Part shown: piece after piece, positions 50,418-61,499 of the stretch
Layout of the letters: every line of letters starts with the position of its first letter
How positions within the stretch are numbered: position 1 is the first letter of the stretch
DNA from: Drosophila miranda
Taxonomy: Eukaryota; Arthropoda; Insecta; Diptera; Drosophilidae
Reading direction: 5' to 3'
Length of the DNA stretch: 64,000 nucleotides
Assembly: GCF_003369915.1 (NCBI RefSeq)
Contig: NC_046676.1
Span: forward strand, 4,216,001-4,280,000
Translations under genes and position numbers: made by a program
Notes under the pieces: model-generated
Seen by the model: the letters and a program-made list of their open reading frames with translations, nothing else
Database searches by the model: none
What the model was told of the DNA's origin: nothing

Positions 50418-51418
50418 TTAGTTTTTTGGAAAGGTGGAAGCAAGACGGGAAGTTGAGGAAGAGGAAGTTGAGGTTGAGGGTGGCACACTGGAAAGATTTG
50501 GAAGGGATATGGGGGGCCTATTCTTCTTCTTAGCCTTAAACTCCTTCACCACCAAATGCTCCGGCCAAAATTTGGCGGAGCAAATGGTGTCAAATTGAGT
50601 TGGGGAGATACTTATCTTAAACGAGGCTATCTCCCTGGCATAAGAGAAGTTAAATTTCTCCACCTTTAATCCCACGGCTTTTATTTTGCTTTGAATAAAA
50701 GCAATTACATCATTAGATGTGAGGTCAGGGGCCAGCCGTGAAACAAAAACTTGTCGTTTTGGTGGGACTCCCACCAGTGGTTTAGTCACCACAGGCCTAG
50801 TACCTGTGGTGGCAATATCCGGAGGTCCGGAACGTCTATTTACTGGTGGGATCGGGATAGATGGGACAACTAGCGAACTTGCGGACACCACGGGCACGGA
50901 CGCTGCAGACGTACTTGGCTGCACATTCTCCGAGGCGATGAATTCGGCTACCGAATCTGCATCGCCAGCAGCTGTCGTTGCCCTTGGAGTGGCAAACGAG
51001 ATCAACTGCTGCACACTTGGAGTGGTCGGAGTCAGTTTTTCGGCGGCGCACGGCTGAGTGACGGTTGGCAATTGCAGATCCCGCGGAGTGACCTTTTTGC
51101 GCCTCGGAGACTCATTCAGCAGTTTTAAACCGCTAAACTGAGCCTCCATGGCTAGGAGCCGGTCGTATTGGTTTTTAAAACCAACGGTCAGCTCCGCGTC
51201 TGCCTCATGAAAGATACCATGTCCTTCTCCACCGCACGGCATGCCTCGCAACTGTAATGCAAGCCATTACGTTTGGCTATAGCATCACTCACGAGGCCAG
51301 CAAATCCAGCGCATTTTGCGTGCACTACGCTGTCGCAGAGCCAGCAGGGGACGTTCGGCTGATCGTGGGTGATCTGCTTCTTGCAGGTTTTTTTGGCACA
51401 GACCACAGCGTATTCCAT
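50418..51418 (-). pseudogene. CR1-like ORF1, copy B (frameshifted)
   Basis: It starts like the copy A ORF1 (MEYAVVCAKKTC) with the Cys/His finger, but a 13-bp loss near 51195 shifts the frame after FMRQTRS. The remainder is open to 50418 in another frame. Confidence 0.8.
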
Positions 51419-51981
51419 TTTATTATTATTTATTTACAATTACCTGCAAAACAAACTGGTATCAGTCCAATGACACAATTACAATTTACAATTATTTGCA
51501 AAACAAATTGGTATCAGTCCAATGTGCCAGACAACGCTCAAAGCGGAATTGGTAAAAAAAAAAGAGAGCAGAGTGGAGAGCGGTTATAGCGAGAGCTACT
51601 AAACAGAGAGCGCTATTGCTCAGAAAGTTTAAAGAGCGAGAGAGAAAGAACAGTTATTGAAGTTGAGGTGATAGCGAGAGAGTGATAAAACAACAAAAGC
51701 TACCAGACGAGAGCGGACTGCAATGCAATACTCACTCACTGCAACAACACAAACACAAACACAAGCCGACGCCGAAAAATAAAAAGTTAAATAATGTTTT
51801 AACACAAATCAAAAGGCATGCACTCGCGTAAATGAATAGGTTTCCAGATTGTTGTCTGGTTAGAAAGTATAATTAGAATTTAGTTAGGAAAACACCGGCT
51901 GTTTATTCAAAACAATAGGAAAAAATGCGGAGCGCAAAACAAAAACACGTCTGATCACTACGAAAGATAATCGGAAGATTA

Positions 51982-52803
51982 TCACACACCACACTTAAAA
52001 CATTTCCTAAAATTCTCTGCCATCGACCCTTTCACCGAACTCTCACTTTTATTACTCAGCGGCCAATTCTTACTCATCGGCTTGGATCCGCCTCTAGCTT
52101 TCTGGTAAACATCGATCTGAAATTTAAGCTCCTTTAAGTTTCTAGCTTGGTACAACATTGCCTTACTTGCCCTAGCGTCTGGTATACCATCCACAAAATA
52201 TTCGATTAAACTCTCATCATCTAGTTTAATTGGCTTGGCTATCTCCATTAACGCATACAAAAACTCATGCAACGACTCTCCTTTTTTCTGGCGCTTTTGC
52301 AACATTCTATGTACTTCTACGGACGACAGTTTAACACTAAACTCATCCAACAGAGTTGCCTTCAACGAATTCCAGTTACGAATATCACGCAAACTACGAG
52401 CGAAAGATTTTGCTGCACCAACTAACAACTGCTTGGCATAAATGAATAATTGTAATTGACTCCATTGAACAGTAGCTGCGCATTCTTCTAATTCCTCTAT
52501 CCATTGATTGATGTCGGGGTTATTAGAACCAGAAAATTGTGACACACTACCTTCCACGTCTTTTAGCGTAAGCCAAGATTTATACTCTGCCTGTCGCGTA
52601 CCTGGTTGAACTGCTACGGTATCATCCACTGCTGTTACTACGGACTCATCCTCTGACTCTTCTTCATCCTCAACTGGAAAGCCGTGATGTATTAATAGTC
52701 TATCTTGCAAATCGCGCTTTCGTCCCGTCGTCTGCAACGCAAGCTCTCTTAACTTCTCTCGCAAATCTGCGACTCTCAGTGTCATTATCTCTTCAACTTG
52801 CAT
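51982..52803 (-). pseudogene. Gag of the gypsy-type element (273 aa, cut at the zinc knuckle)
   Basis: Residues 9-46 (LRVADLREKL…LQDRLL) match the pattern of a SAP-like DNA-binding motif. An acidic stretch (EDEEESEDES) follows, then a Ty3-type capsid region (FSGSNNPDINQW, LRDIRNW). It ends at the first zinc knuckle (CFKCG), where the CR1-like insertion separates it from the rest at 47303. Confidence 0.78.
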
Positions 52804-53644
52804 CGTGACGATTTAAATACAAAATAATTGAAATTAGCTTATATCTAAGAAAATGTAATTAAATCAACTTAAACAACCTTATTACTGCTGGCCTGTTAAC
52901 AATTTTCCAGTTAACATCGACTCCGAAAACGCCTTTAAAGTCGTCACTGTTAACGATCGCTTCTCTGTTAACGCTCACCTTACTATGGGTTTACAATTGT
53001 TAACTCTCGCTTCTGCGCAGAACTTTCCAGACTCCAAATTTGACGCACACACACCACCACATCCAGATCTCGCTTGCCTGTCGATGTCGCTGTTGCCGTC
53101 CTCTTTGTTGCCTTGCCTTGCTCTCGCTGTTCGCCGTTAACTCGTTGTCGCTTCCCGACTCGTCGCTGCTTCTGCTGTTACAAAATGGTCGTCTCCTTGC
53201 TGCTTGTCTCTTCTTGTAGTTGTAGTCTCCGTCCGACGCAGTGCAACACAACAACAATCAATGTTCTTTGATTCTTGCTGTTTGCTGCCGTCGTTTTGTC
53301 GCTTCTGCTCTCTTTGGAACGAACGCGCTCAGATTGTCGTCTCTGTGCCGCTTGTCTCCTTGTAGCTCTAGCCACTCAGACGCAATGCACAACAACAACA
53401 ACGAAGGTTTTGATTCTTGCTGTGTTTGCTGCCGTCTGCCGTCGTTTTGTCTCTCCAGCTCTCTTGAATGTCTGCTCACACTAATGCGCCTTCTTCGACA
53501 AGTGTCTCTCTCGCACTTATAGGCCAGACTGCAATTCAATTTCGCACCGCGACCGATCTCTTGTGTCACCAGTCTCGTGTTCGCCAAAATTTCCCAATAC
53601 ACGCACAAATCTCACTTGCAAATGTTGTTGTCTTGGGCTTATTT
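52804..53644 (-). other. 5' leader of the gypsy-type element, with imperfect direct repeat
   Basis: Untranslated leader of about 840 bp between gag and the primer-binding site. Two similar ~140-bp segments lie side by side (about 53183-53330 and 53336-53465), sharing GATTCTTGCTGT, GCCGTCGTTTTGTC and CACAACAACAA. No convincing protein is encoded. Confidence 0.6.
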
Positions 53645-53659
53645 TCGGACGAGCCCCCA
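53645..53659 (-). other. Primer-binding site (tRNA-Pro type)
   Basis: On the minus strand it reads TGGGGGCTCGTCCGA, 3 nt after the 5' LTR. The first 14 bases match the complement of the tRNA-Pro 3' end used by many retroelements. Confidence 0.75.
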
Positions 53660-53662
53660 ATT

Positions 53663-53922
53663 TGTAGTAGTTTAAGTTGCTTGATGGCAACGAGTAACAT
53701 TTATTTAATAAGTATGTTGGACTTAAAATTATAACAGCTCCAAGTTTTACAAGTATGTTTGTGACTAATTATATGCGTGTACGTCTGATGCGTGGCTGAA
53801 CTGACAACTGACTGATCTCTCTCTCTTGCTATCGGCTCTCTCAGAGCCGATTACTGCTCTATCCCGACGACACGACGAAAACACGACCGCTTCGTGTCTC
53901 TCCCTTTCCTTCGTTTCCTACA
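53663..53922 (-). repeat. 5' LTR (right) of the gypsy-type element
   Basis: 260 bp with TG…CA ends, followed by the AACA target duplication and then exon 2 of copy 7. Confidence 0.9.
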
Positions 53923-54596
53923 AACATTGTGTCGACCGTGTTTGAGGCAGTCAGCAATGATCCGGGCATGGATCGTCTGTTGGCCGTGCTGGAGCGCAAT
54001 CGCAAGGGCTCCCTCAAGAAGCCCAAAAACTTCTATCAGATCCGGAATGACAAAAACGATCAGTACCTGCATCAGACGGATACCATGGTGCGGGAGACCA
54101 TGGCGGCCATTAGCGACATCATCGACAAGCAGGTGCGGGTTCGGTCCTGCATTCCCCTGCGCCCAGACCTGAGTGAGTTCTACGACCTCATCCTGAAGAC
54201 TATGGATGAGCAGAAGAAGTGCCGCGAGAAGCGAGAGAACGCGCTTAGTGGTCTGGCCGACGACTTCAACCAGGATGTGGGTTTACTCGATAGCGACAAG
54301 ATTGCTTCCCGGTCTCGCATCGTCAAGAAACTGCTGCGTCAGTACGAGGAGCTTCCACTGGCAGATCAGCGTTCGGCGGCCAATGTCCGAGATGAACTTC
54401 TCATGGACCTCATGTACCTCCGCAAAATGGCAGACTCCGTGGAGCGCAGGCAGCGAAATGCCAAGCTGCAGGAGGTGCTGCGGCAGACCAGCATGAACAA
54501 CGAGTACTCGCCTCGCTTCACCGCAGAGCTCTTCAAGGAGGCGGACGAGCAGCAGGCTAGGGCCTTTGTGGGACTCTAAGGTGGTTATTTTTTTAT

Positions 54597-55733
54597 TATA
54601 CCCGATACTCAAAATGAGTATTGGGGTATATTCGATTTGTGGTAAAAGTGGATGTGTGTAACGTCCAGAAGGAATCGTTTCCGACCCCATAAAGTATATA
54701 TATTCTTGATCAGCATCAATAGCCGAGTCGATTGAGCCCTGTCTGTCTGTCCGTCTGTCCGTCCGTCCGTCCGTCCGTCCGTCCGTCCGTCCGTCCGTCC
54801 GTCCGTCCGTCCCCTTCAGCGCCTAGTGCTCAAAGACTATAAGAGCTAGAGCAACGATGTTTTGGATCCAGACTTCTGTGATATGTCACTGCTACAAAAA
54901 TATTTCAAAACTTCGCCCCGCCCACTTCCGCCCCCACAAAGAACGAAAATCTGTGGCATCCACATTTTTAAAGATACGATAAAGCCAAAAACGCAGAATC
55001 GTAGAGGATGACTATATGTTCTAGAATGTAAAGTCTCAATCAGATCGTATAATTATTATAGCCAGAATCAAGAAAACAATTTCATTCTTTCTCGCTCTGT
55101 CTCTCTCTAACACACAGGTTTCAGGGTCGGCTTTGCCAATTGCAAAATATGAGTTCAAGGATCTCAGAACCTATAAGAGCCAGAGCAACCAAATTTGGTA
55201 TCCACACTCCTGTGATATCGGACCTTGACCGTTTCGTGTCCAAATTTCGCCACACCCCCTTCCGCCCCCGCAAAGGACGAAAATCTGGGGCATCCACAAA
55301 TCTCAGAGACTATTAAGGCTAGAGTAACCAAATTTGGTATCCGCACTTCTGTTAGAACTCACTATAAAACGTATAACTCAGAATTTCGCCCCACCCCCTT
55401 CCGCCCCCACAAAAGACGAAAATCTGTTGCATCCACAATATTGCACATTCGAGAAAACTAAAAACGCAGAATCATAGATAATGACCATATCTATCAGATT
55501 GCTGAATCTGGATCAGATCAGATCATTTTTATATCCAATAGGAACAAATCAATTTGCACTGGCTACGCAGCCCCCGACGTCACGCTCAGACTGATTTTCT
55601 GTCTCTCTCGCACGCACTCCTTGTCGTGTCGTTTAATATTAGCGGCGTCTGCCGGAGGAGAGCCATACTGACTTAGTATCGGGTATAACTGTAGAGTTGC
55701 GGTCTCCGCAGCAACTCACAACGTTCCCCCTCG
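54597..55733 (+). mobile_element. HINE 7, expanded GTCC microsatellite
   Basis: Standard termini. The microsatellite near 54740-54812 has a long uninterrupted GTCC run, longer than in any other HINE here. The middle matches HINE 6 rather than HINEs 1-5. It lies 17 bp after the copy 7 stop yet runs directly into the small-ORF upstream region, so the ~240-bp 3' tail seen in the other spacers is absent. Confidence 0.87.
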
Positions 55734-55838
55734 TTTTTATTTGCATTTGAAATTCGATATATTCACATTTACCAAATTAATAGTAGTTTTATTTTATGTC
55801 ACTCACTTTAACCGACTGTCAAGATAAACACGTATAAG

Positions 55839-56189
55839 ATGCAGGTTTCATTGCTGCATCGATGCACCAAGATGGTGTTGCTGAAGAAGCAGGTGAGGCG
55901 CAAGGGCTGGCACCTGAGGAGCTACAGACACCAGGCCTATCGGCGGCTGCGCATGATGAGCCAGATCAGCGATGAGCTGCTCCGTAAGGTGCGCAAAGCA
56001 ATAGAGGCCAGGCAGAGAGATATGGAACAGGTGCAAAGGGATCAGGCAAGGCATGAGGTCGCCAGAACGGTAGCCACATACAAGAGATGGCTGCACAGTT
56101 GGTCCAAGTCGCTGATGTCGCAACGCTGGCTGATCGTGCAGCAGAGGCAGGAGGAACGCACCCAAACCCAAGTGGCAAGTGGCAAGTAA
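55839..56189 (+). CDS. Small basic ORF before copy 8 (116 aa)
   Basis: Two-heptamer version, so the frame ends at TAA within the repeat (QVASGK). It has the SQISDELL variant seen before copy 3, and LMSQRW near the C-terminus. The stop is 140 bp before the copy 8 ATG. Unknown function. Confidence 0.47.
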   Translation: MQVSLLHRCTKMVLLKKQVRRKGWHLRSYRHQAYRRLRMMSQISDELLRKVRKAIEARQRDMEQVQRDQARHEVARTVATYKRWLHSWSKSLMSQRWLIVQQRQEERTQTQVASGK

Positions 56190-56329
56190 AGAACTGACTC
56201 CGAAAAAATCCAAAAGCCGAAAACCCAATTCAGATCAAGCTGGCTGGGAGGCAGAACTTTCTAATTGAGTTTTCTCTGTACCTTTTGAAAGATAATCTGA
56301 ATTGGAACGAATCGTACCCAGATTGGAAT

Positions 56330-58690
56330 ATGATTTTCTTACAATTCTGGTGGACTCTGATGGTGCTGGGTGGTTCCAAGTTGCTCCCGGCCGACTCGGA
56401 GCCGTCGAGCAGCGAGAAGTTGCGCAGTTTCAATCGGGCCGTGAAGGAGGCGCGCGGCAAGATTCAGGATCTCTACGGCCAGGATCAGTACCGAAGACAG
56501 CCCAGGCACACCATCGACGATATGCTGGCCAGCTTTGCCCAGACCAGCAGCGGAGAATCGGAGGACAATGCCATGGCGGAGGCAGCCAACGCCTGGTATC
56601 GGGACTTCCAGACAGGCCACAAGAAATCACATACTGTCAGTAAACAGAGGGGCACGAACTACGAAAGTAACTACTTGAAGGATATGCAGAGCACAGAGAT
56701 CGGCAAGGTGAAGCAGAAGTACAAGGATACTGCGGTGGATCCCATCACTCTAGTGTTCGAGACCACCATGGCTCCCTTTCAGTACGGTGGTAGCGGTCTC
56801 ACCTACCTGGACATCAAGCTGAAGCAGGCCCAGGAGATTCTAAACGAGCATGAGAAGACTAGCAAAAGGGATCCATACCGGGTGAAGGAGTATCACAAGA
56901 AGGCAGAACTCAACGACGATCTACCGGAGTTTGAAAACAGGCCAGTGCCGGACGGGTTGTATGAGCAAACATTACTCCGGCTCGATTCGCCCAAATGGAG
57001 GCCGAACAATCTGTTGCACGATTCCAACTACAAGCTGTCTAAGATCGAGCAGGAGGCCTCTGAGAACGCCCAACGGAAAATTCCGCCCAAGGGCAGGGGT
57101 TTGAACAAGCGCAGCTCCTATCACGGCTTCAATCCAATGAACGAGATCAAGCTAAAGACAAGCAACCGCCTCATGCTCAAGGGCATGGGACCCTCGCTGC
57201 CGAGCAATGCGCTGGTGGAGAGCCAGCATGCCCATCTCGTGGACGAACTGATAAAGCGCCGGGAGCGGAAAATGAGACGGGAGCAGGAGCAGCAGCAGGA
57301 TCCAGATCTGTATCTGGATCATTATCAGGAACAGAATCAAGAGGGATACATGAGCGATGGTGGTGAACGGCGGCAGCAGTACGATGGCCTCAGTCCGATG
57401 ACCAACAAAATGAGGCAGTCTCCGGAGGTTGTATCCTCCGGTGGCCACAACATGTTGGATCTGCCCCAGAGCTACGACTATCGCCTGCCCCCGTACGATC
57501 GCTTCCATGCTCTCAGCCAGCGGCAGATGCCCAACATGGTCGACTACTTGCACCCCAATCGCAGGTCCGTTGGGGACCCGGGACGCTACAAGCGGGAGCA
57601 TACCTTAAATATGACCCTGGCAACGACAGCGAAGGTGGCCGTGAATGAGTCAGGAACTAAGGCCGAGCAGCTGGACATCCCGAGTGTGCCTGCGCACAAG
57701 GAAAGTGAACCAAAAGTCGAAGAACAACAGGATGTCAAAGTGGAGCCGGATAAAGAGCCAATCGACAGCAAGGTGGTGGGTAAAGCTACTGCTTTCGAAA
57801 AGGTGCAAGTCGAGGCTGAAGCAAAGTCACTGAAAGTGAGAACGGACATTGAGGTTAAGCCTACGGAACCTACAGAGCTGAAAGATGATGCTGTATCTGT
57901 ATCTGAGGCGGACATTTCAACAAAGCCGGAGGTGGGCGAAAGTGCTCAGGACTCTGCTGTTAAGGTGGAAAGCATCGAGGCCAAGACAAGGCTAGAAACA
58001 GATGCCATCTCTGAAGCCGAGGGTAGCCTGGAGACCCAGAATAAGTCAAACAGCCATGCCGTCCTACAATCGGTACTTGAACAGCCACAGGTTCAGGAGA
58101 AATCCCAGGCGGCAGCCAGCATTAAAGATGCAGTGCTGCAGGAGAGCATCAAGCTGACTGTGGAGGAGTCGTTCGCGTCCAGGCCAGCCGATGAGGTTTC
58201 CGCAGAGCCTGAGAGATCAAAAATAGCACCAGGTACTCCCCATTTGCCCAATCCCGATGCAGTGGTCAAACTTCTAGCCAATGAGCTGTCGCATTTTAGT
58301 GGCGACAAAGATCGCAACAAGCGGCACATCCAAAGCCTACGTCGTCGCTGGTCTCCCAGGAAAAACCGGCGCTCCAAACGGTCCATCGGAGAAGAGCAGC
58401 AGCCCCCGGAATGCCCCGAGAGAACCAAGCGCATGGCTGCTCCTCAGCTGGACGACCTGGAGGACCACAATGGGAATCACTTGCATTTTGGAGACCTTGG
58501 AAGTGGCCTTCTTATGTCCGATGTCGAGGAAGAGACCGATCCTTACGGAGAGGACGAGGCCAGTCTCTATGATGCTTCTAGCGTTCAGGTGCCCATGATG
58601 AATCAGCGAGCTAATGGAGTCTACCAGTTAACGCAGCAGCCTCTGCAGATACCACAGCAACAGCAGCCGCAGCAACAACAGCAGCAGCAA

Positions 58691-58722
<32 letters not shown>

Positions 58723-60488
58723 GCAACAGCAGCCGCAACAGCTACAGCAACCCTCCAATTTCAAGGCCAGCTTCAATTTGACTAACTTTTTTAATGAGCT
58801 TCAGAAGCTGCAAAAGAATCGTCCGCTTCAGCTGCAAGAGAATCGTCCAGCGCAGCAGCAGCAACAACAACAACTGCAGCAGCAACAGCAGCAGTCACCG
58901 ATTCAGCATCAATATCTGCCACAGCAACAACACTTTCCACAGAAGCCATATCTGCCAAAACAGCAATACCTGCCACCTCAGCAACAGGCACCTCTACAAA
59001 CCCAGCAAAAGCAGCTGATAGCGCCGCCGCTAATGAAGCAATCCGCAGTCCATCGATACTTTGGTCCTTTCTTTAACAAGCAGGTCAAGAACAACATGTT
59101 GTCCACAGTGGATCCATGCATTACACAAGTTGAACCACTGACGCGGCCCTCAGTGTCCATAACCATTGATCCCAATTGCATATCAATTACAACGCCCGTC
59201 CCCAACATGATGACGGAGTCGACTACACCAGGGTTTGGTGGAAACAAAACGAGTATTCCATCCATGACGAATACTACCGATACGTCAACGAATGCAACGG
59301 ACTCAGGAGGGGCTGATCAGGGTAAAACTTCTGGACCTGCTGTGCCGACCGGCGATGTCTGCTATAAACCAGATGCCCTGAGGTTGAACGTGTCCATCAA
59401 CGCGAACGTGTGCGGGGATCCAAAGACAAAACAGTTCTATGGCAACGGATCAATCAACATGCAGCCAGCCTTCGATCAGATGAACACCGACTTGATGCTT
59501 GATTGGGCGGATTCGGCGGATTCGGCAGAGCACGGGAGTGACGATACTTTAATGCAGAATGATGATCGATATGCACGCGAAGCGGGTAGAAATTGGAGGG
59601 ATAATACCGGCCACAGAAGGAATAATAGGTGGGGCAAAGAGAAGTCCAAGGGGAAAAAGGAGTACAAGCCAGAATCGAGCAAATGGTAAGTAGTACGAGA
59701 TCCTGTATGGAATGTTCCTTTGTTCACATCCACATCACATCTCTTCTTGCAGTAGTGGAAATGCCGAATCCTGTGATGACAGCTTGGAGAAGCTTATAAC
59801 TGGCAAAACGTCGGAGGACATTGTGTCGGCCGTGTTTGAGGCAGTCAGCAATGATCCGGGCATGGATCGTCTGTTGGCCGTGCTGGAGCGCAATCGCAAG
59901 GGCTCCCTCAAGAAGCCCAAAAACTTCTATCAGATCCGGAATGACAAAAACGATCAGTACCTGCATCAGACGGAGACCATGGTGCGGGAGACCATGGCGG
60001 CCATTAGCGACATCATCGACAAGCAGGTGCGGGTTCGGTCCTGCATTCCCTTGCGCCCAGACCTGAGTGAGTTCTTCGACCTCATCCTGAAGACTATGGA
60101 TGAGCAGGAGAAGTGCCGCGAGAAGCGAGAGAACGCGCCGAGTGGTCTGGCTGACGACTTCAACCAGGATGTGGGTTTACTCGATAGCGACAAGATTGAT
60201 TCCCGGTCTCGCATCGTCAAGAAACTGCTGCGTCAGTACGAGGAGCTTCCACTGGCAGATCAGCGTTCGGCGGCCAATGTCCGAGATGAACTTCTCATGG
60301 ACCTCATGTACCTCCGCAAAATGGCAGACTCCGTGGAGCGCAGGCAGCGAAATGCCAAGCTGCAGGAGGTGCTTCGGCAGACCAGCATGAACAACGAGTA
60401 CTCGCCTCGCTTCATCAAGCTGGTGAGGACCGCAGAGCTCTTCAAGGAGGCGGGCGAGCAGCAGGCTAGGGCCTTTGTGGGACTCTAA
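56330..60488 (+). CDS. Copy 8 of the amplified gene, intact (1363 aa)
   Basis: Exon 1 is 56330-59685, the intron 59686-59752 and exon 2 59753-60488, all open. It is five residues shorter than copy 5 because of the poly-Q tract. Distinctive replacements are HDSNYK for HEANYK, SDGGERR for SDDGERR, ESFASRP, EQEKCRE and LVRTAEL. Signal peptide, RSKR/RTKR sites, cysteines and sequons are all kept. One of the best candidates for a functional copy. Confidence 0.9.
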
Positions 60489-60742
60489 GGTGGTTATTTT
60501 TTTATTTGTTTATTTTTTCGATGAGTTTATTTTACTATTAAATAACATTCTAAATGTCAAATTAAAATTCGTTCTTTAGTCTATTAGAACTTTAGTCAGA
60601 GATTAGAGAAATCGTCCAACTGGCGCTTAAAAGTGCTACCGCGAGAGTAGAGAAGAATAGAGAAAATTTAATGATTTAATGTTGAACCAATCGGTTAAAC
60701 AGATTACCTTTGAGTTATTCTTTTAGGATATCAATAGTTTAT
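60489..60742 (+). other. 3' spacer after copy 8
   Basis: Standard unit tail with possible ATTAAA signal; one base of the palindrome is changed (AAGTGC). It leads to the shared HINE site. Confidence 0.6.
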
Positions 60743-61394
60743 TATACTCGATACTCAAAATGAGTATTGGGGTATATTAGATTTTTGGTAAAAGTGGATG
60801 TGTGTAACGTCCAGAAGGAATCGTTTCCGACCCCATAAAGTATATATATTCTTGATCAGCATCAATAGCCGAGTCGATTGAGCCCTGTCTGTCTGTCCGT
60901 CCGTCCGTCTGTCCGTCCCTATTAGCGCCTAGTGCTCAAATATCTGGGGATATTCACAAATCTCAGAGACTTTTAAGGCTAGAGTAAACCAAATTTGGTA
61001 TCCGCACTCCTGCTAAATCTCACTTTAAAACTTATATCTCAAAATTTCGCCCCACCCCCTTCCGCCCCCACAAAGGACGAAAATTTGTTGCATCCGCAAT
61101 ATTGAGGATACGAGAAAACTAAAAACGCAGAATCATAGATAATAATCATATCTATCATATTGCTGAATCTGGATCAGATCAGATCATTTTTATAGCCAAA
61201 AGGAACAAATCAATTTGCACTGGCTACGCAGCCCCCGACGTCACGCTCAGACTGATTTTCTGTCTCTCTCGCACGCACTCTTTGTCGTGTTGTTCAATAT
61301 TAGCGGCGTCTGCCGGAGGAGAGCCATACTGACTTAGAATCGGGTATAACCGTAGAGTTGCGGTGTCCGCAGCAACTCGCAACGTTCCCCCTCG
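60743..61394 (+). mobile_element. HINE 8, large internal deletion
   Basis: It starts TATACTCG (one change) at the shared CAATAGTTTAT site and ends with the usual hairpin and CCCCCTCG. About 460 bp are missing at GTGCTCAAATATCTGG near 60937. The terminal repeat reads GAATCGGGTATA. Confidence 0.85.
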
Positions 61395-61499
61395 TTTTTA
61401 TTTGCATTTGAAATTCGATATATTCACATTTACCAAATTAATAGTAGTTCTATTTTATGTCACTCACTTTAACCGACTGTCAAGATAAACACGTATAAG

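Larger units (their letters stand above)
47304..51966 (-). mobile_element. CR1-like non-LTR retrotransposon, copy B (nested in gypsy-type gag)
   Basis: Same family as 12092-15829 and almost identical where they overlap, but retaining the ~0.9 kb missing from copy A. It inserted inside the gag zinc-knuckle region. Both ORFs are damaged. The right junction has an inverted repeat (ATAATC ggaa GATTAT) just outside the element, and no clear target duplication is seen. Confidence 0.87.
42839..53922 (-). mobile_element. Ty3/gypsy-type LTR retrotransposon in copy 7 exon 2, with two nested insertions
   Basis: It has two 260-bp LTRs and a 4-bp AACA target duplication at 42835-42838 and 53923-53926. 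The coding order on the minus strand is gag, protease, RT, RNase H, integrase, which is the gypsy order. A primer-binding site complementary to tRNA-Pro lies next to the right (5') LTR. A HINE (45170-46276) and a CR1-like element (47304-51966) sit inside, leaving about 5.3 kb of its own sequence. The pol frame has a stop, frameshifts and deletions, so it is not autonomous. No env-like ORF is seen. Confidence 0.9.
39359..54579 (+). pseudogene. Copy 7 of the amplified gene (1-bp insertion; exon 2 split by LTR retrotransposon)
   Basis: Exon 1 is 39359-42703 and the intron 42704-42770. Exon 2 is split into 42771-42838 and 53927-54579. An extra G near 40838 (GTGCAAGGTCG) shifts the frame and stops at 40849 after 496 residues. 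The correct frame is open again from there to the intron. The LTR element inserted in exon 2 after GAGAACA, and AACA is repeated on the far side. The distal exon also has a 15-bp in-frame loss (IKLVK) near 54519. It shares the 21-bp CITQVEP loss with copy 6. It cannot make a normal product. Confidence 0.9.
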
